DNA from: Oceanospirillum sanctuarii
GTDB taxonomy: Bacteria > Pseudomonadota > Gammaproteobacteria > Pseudomonadales > Halomonadaceae
Assembly: GCF_002150805.1 (NCBI RefSeq)
Contig: NZ_MTBA01000001.1
Coordinates: forward strand, 641,854-705,853
Direction of reading: 5' to 3'
Length of the DNA stretch: 64,000 nt
Shown: positions 17,961-28,000 of the stretch, in pieces
Layout of the letters: the number at the start of each line of letters is the position of its first letter
How positions within the stretch are numbered: the stretch's first letter is position 1
The notes under the pieces: model-generated
The model's input: only the letters and a program-made list of their open reading frames with translations
Told to the model about the DNA's origin: nothing
Databases searched by the model: none
Position numbers and translations under genes: made by a program

Positions 17961-17990
17961 TTGCTCAATATCAGCTTTTAAAAATAAAGT
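17961..17990 (+). promoter_or_regulatory. Candidate sigma70 promoter for hsdM-hsdS
   Basis: TTGCTC (17961-17966) and TAAAGT (17985-17990) are separated by 18 bases in a strongly AT-rich segment ahead of hsdM. Both hexamers deviate from consensus. A separate hsdMS promoter is common in type I systems. Confidence 0.35.
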
Positions 17991-18065
17991 AATCATTATT
18001 ATTTTTAATAAAATCAATTCGTTATGCCTTTAGAATGGCAGAAAACTGACACGACTGAGAACACC

Positions 18066-19667
18066 ATGACCCACAACGATATCGTACAAAAACTCTGGAA
18101 CCTGTGTGACGTACTGCGTGATGACGGCATCAACTACAGCGATTACGTCACCGAGCTGGTACTGCTGCTGTTTATCAAAATGGTGGATGAAAAAGAGCAG
18201 GCCGGTGTACTGGAAAAACACCCGCTGCCGGAAGGCTGCCGCTGGGGTGATCTGAACGGTAAATCAGGTACGAACCTGCTGGATGATTACAAAGCGATTC
18301 TTTACACCCTTTCCACGGGTAAACGACTACAGGTTGACCCGGAGAACCCCGGCCAGACCCGTGAAGTTCGGGTGCATGAGGATGCACTGATCAGCGCCAT
18401 CTACGCCGATGCCCAAACCCGCCTGCGTGAACCGCGCCATCTGGAGCAGATGATTAAAAGCCTGGATCAGATCGACTGGTTCAGTGTGCAGGAAGATGGT
18501 CTGGGAGACCTGTACGAAGGCCTGCTGGAGAAAAACGCCGGAGAAACCAAATCCGGAGCCGGACAATACTTTACCCCTCGTGCCCTGATTAACAGCATGG
18601 TGCGCTGTATTCAGCCTCAGCCCGGAGAGGTGATTCAGGACCCCGCCGCAGGAACCGCAGGCTTTCTGATCGCAGCGGATCAGTATATGCGTCAGCAGAC
18701 CGATGATTATTACGATCTGGACGCCCGCGCCCGTGATTTTCAGATCAACAAAGCCTGTGTCGGTATCGAACTGGTGCCCAATACCCGCCGCCTGTCGCTG
18801 ATGAACTGCCTGCTGCACGGTATGGAAGGGGATGATGAAGGCGTGGTGCATCTGGGTAACGCTCTGGGTGAAGCGGGTAAAAGCCTGCCGCCTGCGGATA
18901 TTATTCTTGCCAACCCGCCCTTTGGCACCAGCAAAGGCGGCGAAGCCAGCAATACCCGCGATGACCTGACCTACAAAACCAGCAACAAACAGCTGGCGTT
19001 TCTGCAGCATATCTACCGCAATCTGAAACCCGGTGGCCGGGCAGCCGTGGTACTGCCGGACAACGTACTGTTTGAAGCCGGAGTCGGCACCGATGTTCGC
19101 CGCGATCTGATGGACAAGTGCAACCTGCACACCATTCTGCGCCTGCCGACGGGGATTTTTTACGCTCAGGGCGTGAAAACCAACGTGCTCTTCTTTACCA
19201 AGGGCTCCACCACTGACAAATTCCAGCAGGAAAACTGCACGGAGAATGTCTGGGTGTATGACCTGCGTACCAATATGCCCAAGTTCGGCAAACGCACCCC
19301 ATTTACCGAGTCGCATCTGGCACCGTTTGAGGCTGTCTATGGCGCTGATGCCAACGGCACCAGCCCGCGTACCGAAGGCGAATACAGCTTTGGCGCTACC
19401 GAGATTGAAGTGGATGCCGAAGCCGCTGCCGAGAACGAAGGCATCGACAGCCGCCTTGTACACTCCCGCTGGCGGTGTTTCAGCCGTGACTGGATTGCCG
19501 ACACCAAAGGCGACTCCCTTGATATCAGCTGGCTGAAAGATAAAGACAGCGTAGATGCTGCTGACCTGCCGGAGCCTGCCGTACTGGCACAGGAAGCCAG
19601 GGATGAACTGACCGCCGCACTGGGCGAGTTGGAAGGGTTACTGGCTGCTCTGGAAGGAGCGAAGTAA
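18066..19667 (+). CDS. hsdM: Type I modification methyltransferase (HsdM)
   Basis: This is the N6-adenine methyltransferase subunit that uses S-adenosylmethionine, guided by HsdS. The open frame reaches back to 18024, but the ATG at 18066 gives the usual M-T-H-N-D-I-V-Q-K-L-W N-terminus and 533 residues, normal for the family. HsdM_N is helical (about 1-140). The methyltransferase domain follows, with motif I D-P-A-A-G-T-A-G-F near 191-199 and motif IV N-P-P-F near 282-285. Its stop TAA shares a base with the hsdS ATG (TAATG), indicating translational coupling. Confidence 0.95.
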   Translation: MTHNDIVQKLWNLCDVLRDDGINYSDYVTELVLLLFIKMVDEKEQAGVLEKHPLPEGCRWGDLNGKSGTNLLDDYKAILYTLSTGKRLQVDPENPGQTREVRVHEDALISAIYADAQTRLREPRHLEQMIKSLDQIDWFSVQEDGLGDLYEGLLEKNAGETKSGAGQYFTPRALINSMVRCIQPQPGEVIQDPAAGTAGFLIAADQYMRQQTDDYYDLDARARDFQINKACVGIELVPNTRRLSLMNCLLHGMEGDDEGVVHLGNALGEAGKSLPPADIILANPPFGTSKGGEASNTRDDLTYKTSNKQLAFLQHIYRNLKPGGRAAVVLPDNVLFEAGVGTDVRRDLMDKCNLHTILRLPTGIFYAQGVKTNVLFFTKGSTTDKFQQENCTENVWVYDLRTNMPKFGKRTPFTESHLAPFEAVYGADANGTSPRTEGEYSFGATEIEVDAEAAAENEGIDSRLVHSRWRCFSRDWIADTKGDSLDISWLKDKDSVDAADLPEPAVLAQEARDELTAALGELEGLLAALEGAK

Positions 19668-21172
19668 TGGCGGGTGTTATAGACGGAGTCCTGCCGGAAG
19701 GGTGGGTTGAGGTTGCGCTAAAAGACATTGTTACCGTTAACCCTAAAAAGAATGAAGCGGAACCTGAGCAAAATTCGGGGTTCGTGCCAATGGCTTTGGC
19801 ACCGACCAGCTTTCATGGTGAGCTTGAGTTTGAAGAAAAACCTTGGGGTGAAATCAAGAAGTCTTATACGAATTTTAAAGATGATGATGTCATTTTTGCG
19901 AAAGTTACCCCTTGTTTTGAAAATGGCAAAGCTGCAGTTGTACGCAACCTACCTAATGGCATAGGTGCGGGAAGCTCAGAGTTTTATGTATTAAGACCTG
20001 ATGCGCCATATATCTCAGAGAAGTACATTTTCTCACTGATTAAAACTCATCAGTTTGCTCAGGAAGGTGCTGAAAATATGACAGGGGCTGTTGGCCTTCG
20101 TCGTGTCCCTCGTGGATTTGTTGAAAATTTCTCCGTACCTCTCGCCCCCCTTGCCGAGCAAGAAGTCATAGCGGAGAAACTGGATAACTTGCTGGCACAG
20201 GTTGAATCCACCAAAGCCCGCCTTGAACGCCTGCCTGAGATTCTGAAACGCTTCCGCCAGTCGGTACTGGCCGCAGCGGTTAGTGGCAAGCTGACAGAGG
20301 AGTGGCGCGAAGGAAAAGAACTTTCTAGTCCATTAGAGATTATCTCCGACAGTGCGGCTTTTATAACGACAAAAAAAGCGAAAGAGCTTGCTGAAAAGCC
20401 ATTTTTAGATGATGAATTAACTTTTTTGATTCCTGAGTCTTGGCATTGGGTTCGTTTATCGAAGATTACCGAGATTGTAAGTGGTGTGGCAAAAGGCTCA
20501 AAAAATAAAGGTGATACGGTCTTAAGGCCTTATTTAAGAGTTGCAAATGTGCAACGAGGCTTTTTGGATCTTGAAGAAATTAAAGATATCGACGTTCCAG
20601 AGTCAAAAGCAGAGGCTTTAGAGTTAAAAAATGGTGATATTTTGTTTAATGAAGGTGGCGACCTCGACAAACTTGGTCGTGGCTGGATTTGGGAGAATCA
20701 AATTCCAAATTGTATTCATCAGAATCATGTGTTTAGGGCAAGGTGCTTATCAGAAGGCTTAGAGCCAAAGTTTATCTCTTACTATGGAAATTCAGAGGGA
20801 AAAGAGTATTTCATCAGAAATGGTACTCAGTCGGTAAATTTGGCGAGTATCAATAAGACAACACTGAGCTTACTGCCTGTCCCCCTGCCTCCTGCTGAAG
20901 AACAAACCGAAATAGTCCGTCGTGTTGAGGAGCTGTTCGCCTATGCGGACACCATCCAAGAGCAGGCGGATGCGGCTCTGCAGCGGGTGAACAGCCTGAC
21001 GCAGTCGATCCTCGCGAAGGCGTTCCGCGGTGAGCTGACCGCTGACTGGCGGGCAGCGAACCCGGAGCTGATCTCCGGTGAAAACTCCGCTGAGGCGTTG
21101 CTGGAAAAAATCAAAGCCGAGCGTGCCGCGCAAAAACCGAAAAAGAAAACCCGCGCCAAAAAAACCGCATAA
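19667..21172 (+). CDS. hsdS: Type I restriction-modification specificity subunit (HsdS)
   Basis: This subunit sets the bipartite DNA target of the complex. The 501 residues contain two target recognition domains (about 5-150 and 245-400). Each is followed by a conserved helical spacer with the typical L-A-E-Q-E-V-I and A-E-E-Q-T-E-I-V motifs and S-x-L-A-x-A-x-x-G-x-L-T. The C-terminus is Lys/Arg-rich. The recognition domains, especially the second (about 20310-20870), are visibly more AT-rich than the spacers and than hsdM/hsdR. That is the usual sign of domain exchange in hsdS. The target sequence cannot be read from the protein. Confidence 0.95.
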   Translation: MAGVIDGVLPEGWVEVALKDIVTVNPKKNEAEPEQNSGFVPMALAPTSFHGELEFEEKPWGEIKKSYTNFKDDDVIFAKVTPCFENGKAAVVRNLPNGIGAGSSEFYVLRPDAPYISEKYIFSLIKTHQFAQEGAENMTGAVGLRRVPRGFVENFSVPLAPLAEQEVIAEKLDNLLAQVESTKARLERLPEILKRFRQSVLAAAVSGKLTEEWREGKELSSPLEIISDSAAFITTKKAKELAEKPFLDDELTFLIPESWHWVRLSKITEIVSGVAKGSKNKGDTVLRPYLRVANVQRGFLDLEEIKDIDVPESKAEALELKNGDILFNEGGDLDKLGRGWIWENQIPNCIHQNHVFRARCLSEGLEPKFISYYGNSEGKEYFIRNGTQSVNLASINKTTLSLLPVPLPPAEEQTEIVRRVEELFAYADTIQEQADAALQRVNSLTQSILAKAFRGELTADWRAANPELISGENSAEALLEKIKAERAAQKPKKKTRAKKTA

Positions 21173-21174
21173 AC

Positions 21175-21208
21175 GTAGGTCGGAAAAGCCGAAGGCGCTT
21201 TTCCGACC
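21175..21208. repeat. REP-like palindrome (GTAGGTCGG family)
   Basis: GTAGGTCGGAAAAGC followed by GCTTTTCCGACC forms a 12-bp perfect stem with a short loop directly after hsdS. It resembles the dispersed GTAGGTCGG...CCGAC palindromes of many gammaproteobacteria. No T run follows. Only this copy was noticed in the window. Confidence 0.6.
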
Positions 21209-21283
21209 CGCATGATGTTTATAAAAAATAACTCAACTCAGCGGGAACCTTTCCGTTATCAGGCGCTCTGAGAAAAAGTCCAT

Positions 21284-21313
21284 TTGACAACTTACTGTTT
21301 TTAAAGCTCTAAT
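21284..21313 (+). promoter_or_regulatory. Sigma70-type promoter ahead of the copper locus
   Basis: A perfect -35 TTGACA (21284-21289) and a -10 TCTAAT (21308-21313, one mismatch) are separated by 18 bases. They lie 30 bases before the His-rich protein start. No obvious CueR-type dyad was found in the spacer by eye. Confidence 0.65.
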
Positions 21314-21342
21314 AGCGACTCTTTTTCAGGAAGCCAAAACGG

Positions 21343-21765
21343 ATGCTTCAAACCCGAACTGCTACATTAATGATTGTCAGCCTGATGCTGAGCCTGATTT
21401 TGTCAGGTGTTCAGAGTTCTGTGCTGCATCCTGCATTAATGGATCACAGCTCGGCTTCTATGAATCACAGTTCGGCAATGGCAACTCATCATGAATCTGC
21501 CGTTGATCATCACGCTTCTCACGGCTCTGGCCATACAGAGTCTTATCACAGTGATTCCCCGTTAGCCTTTTCTCATACCGATCATCAGGATTCGGACGAT
21601 TGTCGTCTGAAATGTATTCTGGCGATGTGTGTATCCGGTAGCGCTGTATTGTCGGCCACCGAGTTTCATTACCCTCAGGAAGCCACCGTTTTGTTGGCTT
21701 CTGTCTCTGTTTCTCTCACTCAATCCCAGCCTGAAAACCCTTTCCGGCCTCCCATCTTTGCCTGA
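21343..21765 (+). CDS. Small His/Met-rich exported protein of the copper locus
   Basis: The 140-residue product has an N-terminal hydrophobic segment (about residues 8-28) that acts as signal or anchor. A His-rich stretch follows (about 30-88; motifs M-D-H-S-S, M-N-H-S-S, H-H-E-S, D-H-H-A-S-H). Then come Cys residues near 90-100, a second hydrophobic segment, and an end in N-P-F-R-P-P-I-F-A. This layout resembles DUF2946-type small proteins often found beside metal efflux genes. A role in binding copper or silver in the periplasm is inferred from composition and context; no catalytic motif is present. CAGGAAG lies upstream, and a good promoter lies at 21284-21313. A structured non-coding region follows before the efflux operon. 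Confidence 0.75.
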   Translation: MLQTRTATLMIVSLMLSLILSGVQSSVLHPALMDHSSASMNHSSAMATHHESAVDHHASHGSGHTESYHSDSPLAFSHTDHQDSDDCRLKCILAMCVSGSAVLSATEFHYPQEATVLLASVSVSLTQSQPENPFRPPIFA

Positions 21766-21790
21766 ATCAGCTTTTTTACGTCTGTAATAA

Positions 21791-21885
21791 CCGCTTAAAC
21801 CGTTTCGTTTTAGGCGGAAAGATAAACAGAACGGGTTAATTGCGTCTGCAATTCACCGCCTTAGGTGGTTTTAAACCTGTTCTGT
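21791..21885 (+). ncRNA. Candidate structured RNA / leader with three-way junction
   Basis: A stem-loop at 21791-21817 (CCGCTTAAA with TTTAGGCGG, one wobble) is followed by a 12-bp stem ACAGAACGGGTT (21826-21837) with AACCTGTTCTGT (21874-21885, one wobble). This encloses two further perfect or near-perfect hairpins: AATTGC-GTCT-GCAATT (21838-21853) and ACCGCC-TTA-GGTGGT (21855-21869). Together they form a three-way junction about 130 bases before the TolC-like start. It matches no RNA family I know. It could be a leader, a small RNA or a mobile palindrome. Confidence 0.4.
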
Positions 21886-22013
21886 CTGATTTGGGTCGTT
21901 GTCAGCCTGAAATCTCTCTCCGATATGTGCGGAGGCGGATACAGGTACTTCAATCGCACTGCCGATGGCCCAAAGCTTCAAAAGCTATTTGATTAAAACG
22001 ACAGGACACTTCT

Positions 22014-23324
22014 ATGCGTTTTAAAACGTCACTGCTGGCAGCATTCTGGCTGGCCAGCGGATTGGCTAACGCCCAGATCGCGCCGCCAAACGCGGTTATT
22101 CAGGATCTGGCATCAGCAGAAGCGCTGGCGGTCGGGCAGGACCCGATGCGCCTTAACTATCAGGCCCAGCAGGCGCGCTGGCTGGCTGAAGGCACCCTAA
22201 AGTCTCAGCTGCCGGACCCGATGCTCAAGTTCGGTTTTGCCAACCTGCCTATGGATAATCTGGGGGAAGGTATCGGGCTGGATCAGGACCCTATGAGCCA
22301 GTTCACGGTCGGCTTCTCTCAACCCTTTACCCGGGGTGACAGCCGGGAGCAGACCCGTAAGGCTTTTACCGAAAAGAGCCGCCAGTCCCAGTCGCAACAG
22401 GCTCTAAGAGCACTGGAAGTTCGTCTTACCGTGCGCCAGCTCTGGTATCAGCTGAGCTACAGCCTGAATGCAGAGCAGCTGCTGAAACAGCAGCTGGATG
22501 CTCTGAAACAAAACCTTTCGAACGATATGAGCAGCTTTCAGCTGGGCAACCGCCAAAGTCAGGATCTGTTACAGGCGGAGCTTCAGCAGGATCGTCTGCG
22601 GGAGAAACTGCGCGCTAATGAGCAGCAGATTCAGCAGCTGCGGGCGCAGTTAAGCCGTTGGCTGGGGGAGATCGCCTGGTCGCTGGATCCCCGCGTTAGT
22701 GGTGAATATCAGCAGGTCGCCGCAACGGTCACCGAGGGCAATCAGCCGCAGTTACAGGGGGTGAGCCAGCTGGAATCTCAGTTGATGGCGCATCCGGCGC
22801 TGCAATCTGCCGAGCGTGAAATCAGCTTTCAGCAGCACCAGCAGGCGATTGCTCAGTCTGCGTATTCGCCCTCCTACAAGCTGGATGTGAACTATGGCCT
22901 GCGAAACAGTGAGTTGCCCAATGGCGATAAGCGTTCTGACCTGCTGAGCGTATTTATCACTATGGATCTGCCGCTGTTTACCGGTCAGCGACAGGATCAG
23001 GGCTACCGTGCTGCCGTTGAGCAGAAAGCCTCTGCCCAGGCGATACGTGATGACCTCTTGCGTCGCATGCTGGCAGAAGGGCAGTCCGCACTTGCTCAGC
23101 AGAAGGTACTGGCTGAGCGTATCCGTCTTTATGACACCCGTTTAATCCCGCTGGCAAAAGATCAGACCTTAGCAGCCAAACAGGCCTATCAGTCCAACAC
23201 CGCTGCTTTTTCCCGCTTCATTATGGCTCGGGTAGAAGAGCTGGGCTTATCGCTGGAACGAGAAAAGCTGAAACGGGATCTGGTGCTGATCGATGCCCAA
23301 CTGAATTTTTTACAAGGGCTGTAA
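22014..23324 (+). CDS. TolC-family outer-membrane efflux protein (CusC/CzcC-like)
   Basis: The 436-residue product has a signal peptide (about 1-20, A-N-A). Two TolC/OEP repeats are rich in Gln, Leu and Ala, making the long helices of the outer-membrane channel and periplasmic tunnel. Motifs include L-P-D-P-M-L-K-F-G-F near 63 and a coiled-coil region at about 120-220 and 330-430. It would form the outer-membrane exit of the tripartite RND metal pump with the next two genes. It is the first gene of the efflux run; the adaptor gene follows after 25 bases with its own Shine-Dalgarno (AGCGAGGA). Confidence 0.9.
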   Translation: MRFKTSLLAAFWLASGLANAQIAPPNAVIQDLASAEALAVGQDPMRLNYQAQQARWLAEGTLKSQLPDPMLKFGFANLPMDNLGEGIGLDQDPMSQFTVGFSQPFTRGDSREQTRKAFTEKSRQSQSQQALRALEVRLTVRQLWYQLSYSLNAEQLLKQQLDALKQNLSNDMSSFQLGNRQSQDLLQAELQQDRLREKLRANEQQIQQLRAQLSRWLGEIAWSLDPRVSGEYQQVAATVTEGNQPQLQGVSQLESQLMAHPALQSAEREISFQQHQQAIAQSAYSPSYKLDVNYGLRNSELPNGDKRSDLLSVFITMDLPLFTGQRQDQGYRAAVEQKASAQAIRDDLLRRMLAEGQSALAQQKVLAERIRLYDTRLIPLAKDQTLAAKQAYQSNTAAFSRFIMARVEELGLSLEREKLKRDLVLIDAQLNFLQGL

Positions 23325-23349
23325 CCACAGCCAAAGCGAGGATTAAGTT

Positions 23350-25011
23350 ATGACGAAGCGTTTTATACCTGTGGTTACCCTGCTGGCAGGCGTTATTGTC
23401 GGTGGTTCCGGTGTTCAGTATCTGCTGCCGCAGTTGCACGGCATCAGTAATGCGGAAGCCAAAGTCTCTGACAGTGGCACCGTTACCACTGAAAAAGCAG
23501 CGGATGAGCCCCTGTACTGGGTTGCCCCTATGGACCCGAATTACCGCCGGGATAAGCCCGGTAAATCCCCAATGGGTATGGATCTTGTTCCCGTCTATGA
23601 CGATGGCAACAAGGATGACGCCCCCGGTACGGTGAAAATCAGCCCAGCCGTAGAGAATAATCTGGGTGTGCGTACCGCCAATGTCAGCTTTGATAATCTG
23701 GTTTCCCGTATTCACACCGTGGGCACCATCTCCCCGGATGAAGAGAGCCAGTGGCAGCTGAACAGCCGTGTCTCCGGCTGGATCGAAAAGCTTTACGTGA
23801 AAGCCGCCGGTGAACCGGTGAAAAAGGGCCAGCCGCTGTTTCGTCTCTATTCGCCGGAGCTGGTTAAAGCTCAGGATGAACTGATCGGTGCACTGCGTCT
23901 TTCCAATGGGCAGGCGATGGTGGCTGCGGCTAAGCGTCGGCTGAAAGCACTGGGGATGAACGATGCCCAGATCGCTCAGGTGGCAAATCAGCGCCAGTCG
24001 ATGCAGGAAGTGACCTTCTATGCCCGTCAGGAAGGCTATCTCAGTCAGCTGAATATTCGGGAAGGGGCTTTTATCTCCCCGGCAACCTCTCTGCTGGAAG
24101 TGGTCTCTCTGGACAGTGTCTGGCTGAAGGCGGAGCTGTTTGAATCTCAGGCCGGTCTGGTCAATGTGGGCGACAGCGCCCGTATCACCCTGGAAGCCTT
24201 TCCGGATCAGGAGTGGCAGGGGGAAGTGGACTTTATCTACCCGGAGCTGAATGGTGAAAGCCGCACTCTGGTGGTACGTCTGAAGATCCCGAATCCGGGC
24301 CAGACCCTGCGCCCGAATATGTTTGCCCGGGTTGAGATGCAGTCTGCGGCAGAAGCTCCAACGCTTCTGATTCCCCGTGAAGCCCTGATTCGCTCCGGCA
24401 CGCTGGATCGTGTGGTGGTAGCGCTGGGCGATGGCCGTTTCCGCTCGGTTAAGGTTTATGCCGGTCGTGAAAATGGTGCTCAGGTGGAGATTCTGGATGG
24501 CCTGCTGCCGGGACAAAAGGTGGTGACGTCTGCGCAGTTCCTGCTGGATTCTGAATCCAGCCTGACTGCGGATCTGAGCCGACTCGCATTCTCACAGCAG
24601 ACCGATCATTCCGGTATGGATCACTCTGCTATGGGGCATGGCTCGATGAACCATGAAGGTATGGATCACTCCCAGATGGGGCATGGTTCGATGAATCATG
24701 AGGGTATGAACCACGAAGGTATGGATCACTCTGCCATGGGGCACGGCGCGATGAACCATGAAGGTATGAATCACGAAGGCATGAATCATCAGGGTATGAA
24801 CCACGAGGGTATGGATCACTCTGCCATGGGGCACGGCGCGATGAACCATGAAGGTATGAACCATGAAGGTATGAACCATCAGGGTATGAACCACGAAGGT
24901 ATGGATCATTCTCAGATGGGACATGGCGCGATGGGCACACCGGCTCCGTTACCGGCACCCACTAAAGATGATGAGGATCTGGACTGGCTGGATCTGGAGG
25001 AAGATCTATGA
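23350..25011 (+). CDS. CusB-like membrane fusion protein with heavy-metal-binding domain and M-x-H pentapeptide tail
   Basis: This is the periplasmic adaptor of an RND copper/silver-type pump, 553 residues. An N-terminal signal anchor (about 5-25) is followed by a heavy-metal-binding domain (Y-W-V-A-P-M-D-P...[11 protein letters not shown] near 56-82) and the HlyD-type barrel-sandwich/lipoyl and beta-barrel domains (about 95-410). The last part is unusual: residues 423-527 are 21 uninterrupted pentads of the form M-x-H-x-x (for example [15 protein letters not shown]), then a Pro/acidic end. E. coli CusB lacks such a tail. The tail could hand Cu(I)/Ag(I) to the pump in place of CusF, which is absent here (inference). 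Its TGA overlaps the next ATG (ATGA). Confidence 0.93.
   Translation: MTKRFIPVVTLLAGVIVGGSGVQYLLPQLHGISNAEAKVSDSGTVTTEKAADEPLYWVAPMDPNYRRDKPGKSPMGMDLVPVYDDGNKDDAPGTVKISPAVENNLGVRTANVSFDNLVSRIHTVGTISPDEESQWQLNSRVSGWIEKLYVKAAGEPVKKGQPLFRLYSPELVKAQDELIGALRLSNGQAMVAAAKRRLKALGMNDAQIAQVANQRQSMQEVTFYARQEGYLSQLNIREGAFISPATSLLEVVSLDSVWLKAELFESQAGLVNVGDSARITLEAFPDQEWQGEVDFIYPELNGESRTLVVRLKIPNPGQTLRPNMFARVEMQSAAEAPTLLIPREALIRSGTLDRVVVALGDGRFRSVKVYAGRENGAQVEILDGLLPGQKVVTSAQFLLDSESSLTADLSRLAFSQQTDHSGMDHSAMGHGSMNHEGMDHSQMGHGSMNHEGMNHEGMDHSAMGHGAMNHEGMNHEGMNHQGMNHEGMDHSAMGHGAMNHEGMNHEGMNHQGMNHEGMDHSQMGHGAMGTPAPLPAPTKDDEDLDWLDLEEDL
24616..24930 (+). repeat. Tandem 15-bp repeats encoding M-x-H-x-x pentads, with a 90-bp duplication
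   Basis: There are twenty-one 15-base units in frame. Within them 24721-24810 and 24811-24900 are near-identical 90-bp units of six pentads, differing at only a few bases. The pattern indicates recent expansion by slippage or unequal recombination, and copy number may vary between strains. Confidence 0.95.
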
Positions 25012-28000
25012 TCAACCGGATTATTCAGGCCTCCATCAATAACCGCCTGCTGGTGATGCTGGCGGGGCTGGTACTCGTGCTGTACGGCGCTTTTACCGTT
25101 AAAAATACGCCGGTGGATGCGATTCCCGACCTGTCCGACGTACAGGTGATCATCAAAACCAGCTATCCCGGTCAGGCACCTCAGGTGGTGGAAGATCAGG
25201 TGACCTATCCGCTGACCACCGCCATGCTGTCGGTTCCGGGGGCAACGGTGGTGCGGGGCTATTCCTTCTTCGGGGATTCCTACGTTTACATCATCTTTGA
25301 GGATGGCACCGATATCTACTGGGCCCGTTCACGAGTTTTAGAATACCTGTCCCAGGTGACACCGAATCTGCCCTCGACCGCGAAACCTGCCCTGGGGCCG
25401 GATGCCACGGGTGTGGGCTGGGTTTACGCCTATGCGTTGACTGATCGCAGCGGTAACCATGATCTCAGCCAGCTGCGCAGTCTGCAGGACTGGTTCCTGA
25501 AATATGAGCTGCAAACCGTGCCCGGTGTGGCGGAAGTGGCCACCGTGGGCGGTATGGTGAAGCAGTATCAGATTCGGGTCGATCCGGAAAAACTGCGCGC
25601 CTATGATCTGCCACTGTCTGCTATCTCTCAGGCGGTGCGTAAGGCTAATCAGGAAGCCGGTGCCAGCGTGATTGAGCTGGCAGAAGCGGAATATATGGTA
25701 CGCGCCACCGGTTATATTCAGTCGGTAGCGGATCTGAATCAGATTCCGGTCAAAGTCAGCGCCAAAGGCACGCCTTTGCTGCTGGGTGAGATCGCCGATA
25801 TTGTGGTTGGCCCGCAGATGCGTCGTGGCATCAGTGAGCTGAACGGGGAAGGTGAAGCCGTGGGCGGCGTTATCGTGATGCGCTTTGGCGAAAACGCCAG
25901 TGCCGTGATCGATGGCGTGAAACAGCGTCTAGAGGAGCTGAAGGCCAGTCTGCCGGAAGGGGTTGAGGTGGTGACCACCTATGACCGCTCGTCGCTGATC
26001 AGTAATGCGGTGAACAACCTGCAGGACAAACTGCTGGAAGAGTTTATCGTGGTGGTTGTGGTCTGTGCACTCTTCCTGTTCCACCTGAGAAGCTCCTTAG
26101 TGGTGCTGTTCAGTCTGCCGGTGGGCATTCTGACCGCCTTTATTGTCATGTCCTGGCAGGGTATTAACGCCAATATCATGTCTCTGGGCGGTATCGCCAT
26201 TGCCATCGGTGCCATGGTGGACGGGGCGATTGTGATGATCGAAAACGTGCACAAGCACATGGAACGCACCCCGCTGACCGACGAAAACCGCTGGCAGGTG
26301 ATCGCCAAAGCCTCTGGTGAAGTGGGGCCTGCGCTGTTTTTCTCCCTGCTGATTATCACCTTCAGTTTTGTGCCGGTGTTTGCGCTGCAGGGGCAGGAAG
26401 GCAAGATGTTTGCGCCGCTGGCCTACACCAAAACCTATGCTATGGCGGCTTCTGCGGGGCTTGCGGTAACCCTGGTGCCGGTGCTGATGGGCTACTTTAT
26501 TCGTGGCAAGGTGATCGCCGAGCATAAAAACCCGATCAACCGTCTGTTGACTGCTATCTACATGCCGGCACTGAAAGCGGTGCTGCGTTTCCCGATGGTC
26601 ACGCTGGGCATGACACTGGCCTTGCTGGCGGTAAGCCTGTTGCCACTGAAGCAGATCGGCAGCGAGTTCTTCCCGCCGCTGGATGAAGGCGATCTGATGT
26701 ATATGCCGACCACTTATCCCGGCATCAGTATCGGTAAAGCCCGGGAGCTGCTGCAGCAAACCAATAAGCTGATTAAACAGCTGCCGGAGGTGGAAACCGT
26801 CTGGGGGAAGGTGGGTCGTGCGGAAACCGCTACGGACCCTGCGCCTCTGACCATGATTGAGACCTTTATTCAGCTCAAACCCCGGGATCAGTGGCGTGAA
26901 GGCATCACCACCGATGACCTGAAAAAGGAACTGGATCGTCTGGTGCAGTTCCCCGGTCTGACCAACGCCTGGGTTATGCCGATCAAAACCCGTATCGATA
27001 TGCTGGCTACCGGTATTAAAACCCCGGTGGGTATCAAGATTGCCGGGGAATCCCTGAGCGAAATTGAGCATATCGGTAAAGAGCTTGAGCGCATTATCAA
27101 ACAGGTGCCGGGCACTGCATCGGCCTATGCCGAACGTGTGGCCGGTGGTCGTTATATCAAGGTGGATATCCTGCGGGAGAAAGCCGCCCGTTACGGCCTG
27201 AATATTGATGATGTACAGGCGGTAGTGACCAGTGCCATTGGCGGTATGCAGATCGCCCAGACCATTGAAGGGCTGGAGCGTTACCCGATCAATCTGCGTT
27301 ACCCCGCCAGCTACCGGGATTCGCCGGAACAGCTGAAGCAGCTGCCGGTGGTCACGCCATCCGGTCAGCGCATCGCTCTGTCTGATGTGGCCAATATCAT
27401 CATTGAAGAGGGGCCACCGATGATCAAAACCGAGAACGCCCGTCCGAATGGCTGGGTGTACGTGGATATCGAGGGGCGTGACCTGGGCTCTTACGTGGCG
27501 GAAGCGCAGGCCACCGTACGTGAACAGCTGGAACTGCCTGCCGGATATTCCGTCAGCTGGTCCGGTCAGTACGAGTATATGGAGCGCGCCCGTAAAACTC
27601 TGGAGCTGGTGATTCCGGCAACGCTGGGCATCATTATTCTGCTGCTTTATCTGGCCTTCCGCCGCATGGGCGAGGTGCTGCTGATTCTGACCACGCTGCC
27701 ATTAGCGATGATCGGCGGTGTCTGGCTGATGTCTCTGTTGGGGTATAACTTCTCCATTGCGGTGGGAGTTGGTTTTATCGCCCTAGCGGGGGTCGCGGTG
27801 GAGATCGGGGTGATTATGCTGCTGTATCTTAACCAGAGCCTGGATGAGCTTAAGGCCAATTCCGCAGAGGGTTTCAGCCAGCAGGATCTGCAACAGGCGA
27901 TTGTTCGCGGTGCAGGCCTGCGGGTACGCCCGGTGATGATGACCGTCGCCACCGTGATTATCGGTCTGATTCCGATCATGTATGGCACAGGTACCGGATC

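Noticed and set aside
18327-19463. 378-codon open frame antisense to hsdM
   Set aside because: It is a shadow of hsdM, which shows all methyltransferase motifs; the antisense product has no known fold or start signal.
14315-21172. A novel defence island around the type I restriction-modification genes
   Set aside because: The flanking genes (deacetylase/ggt and metal locus) are metabolic; no additional defence, toxin or mobile genes are interspersed, and hsdR-hsdM-hsdS is a standard system.
23221-24516. 431-codon open frame antisense to the TolC/CusB-like genes
   Set aside because: It spans the junction of two strongly supported genes and has no ribosome-binding site or domain evidence.
24616-24930. 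CRISPR-like interpretation of the regular DNA repeat
   Set aside because: There are no unique spacers; the 15-bp units are in frame and encode a continuous protein repeat.
24592-24958. Open reading frames of about 110 codons on the minus strand, rich in V-H-T/M-V-H repeats
   Set aside because: They are the antisense of the M-x-H pentad repeat in the CusB-like gene; periodic DNA keeps all frames open, and there is no ribosome-binding site or other gene feature.
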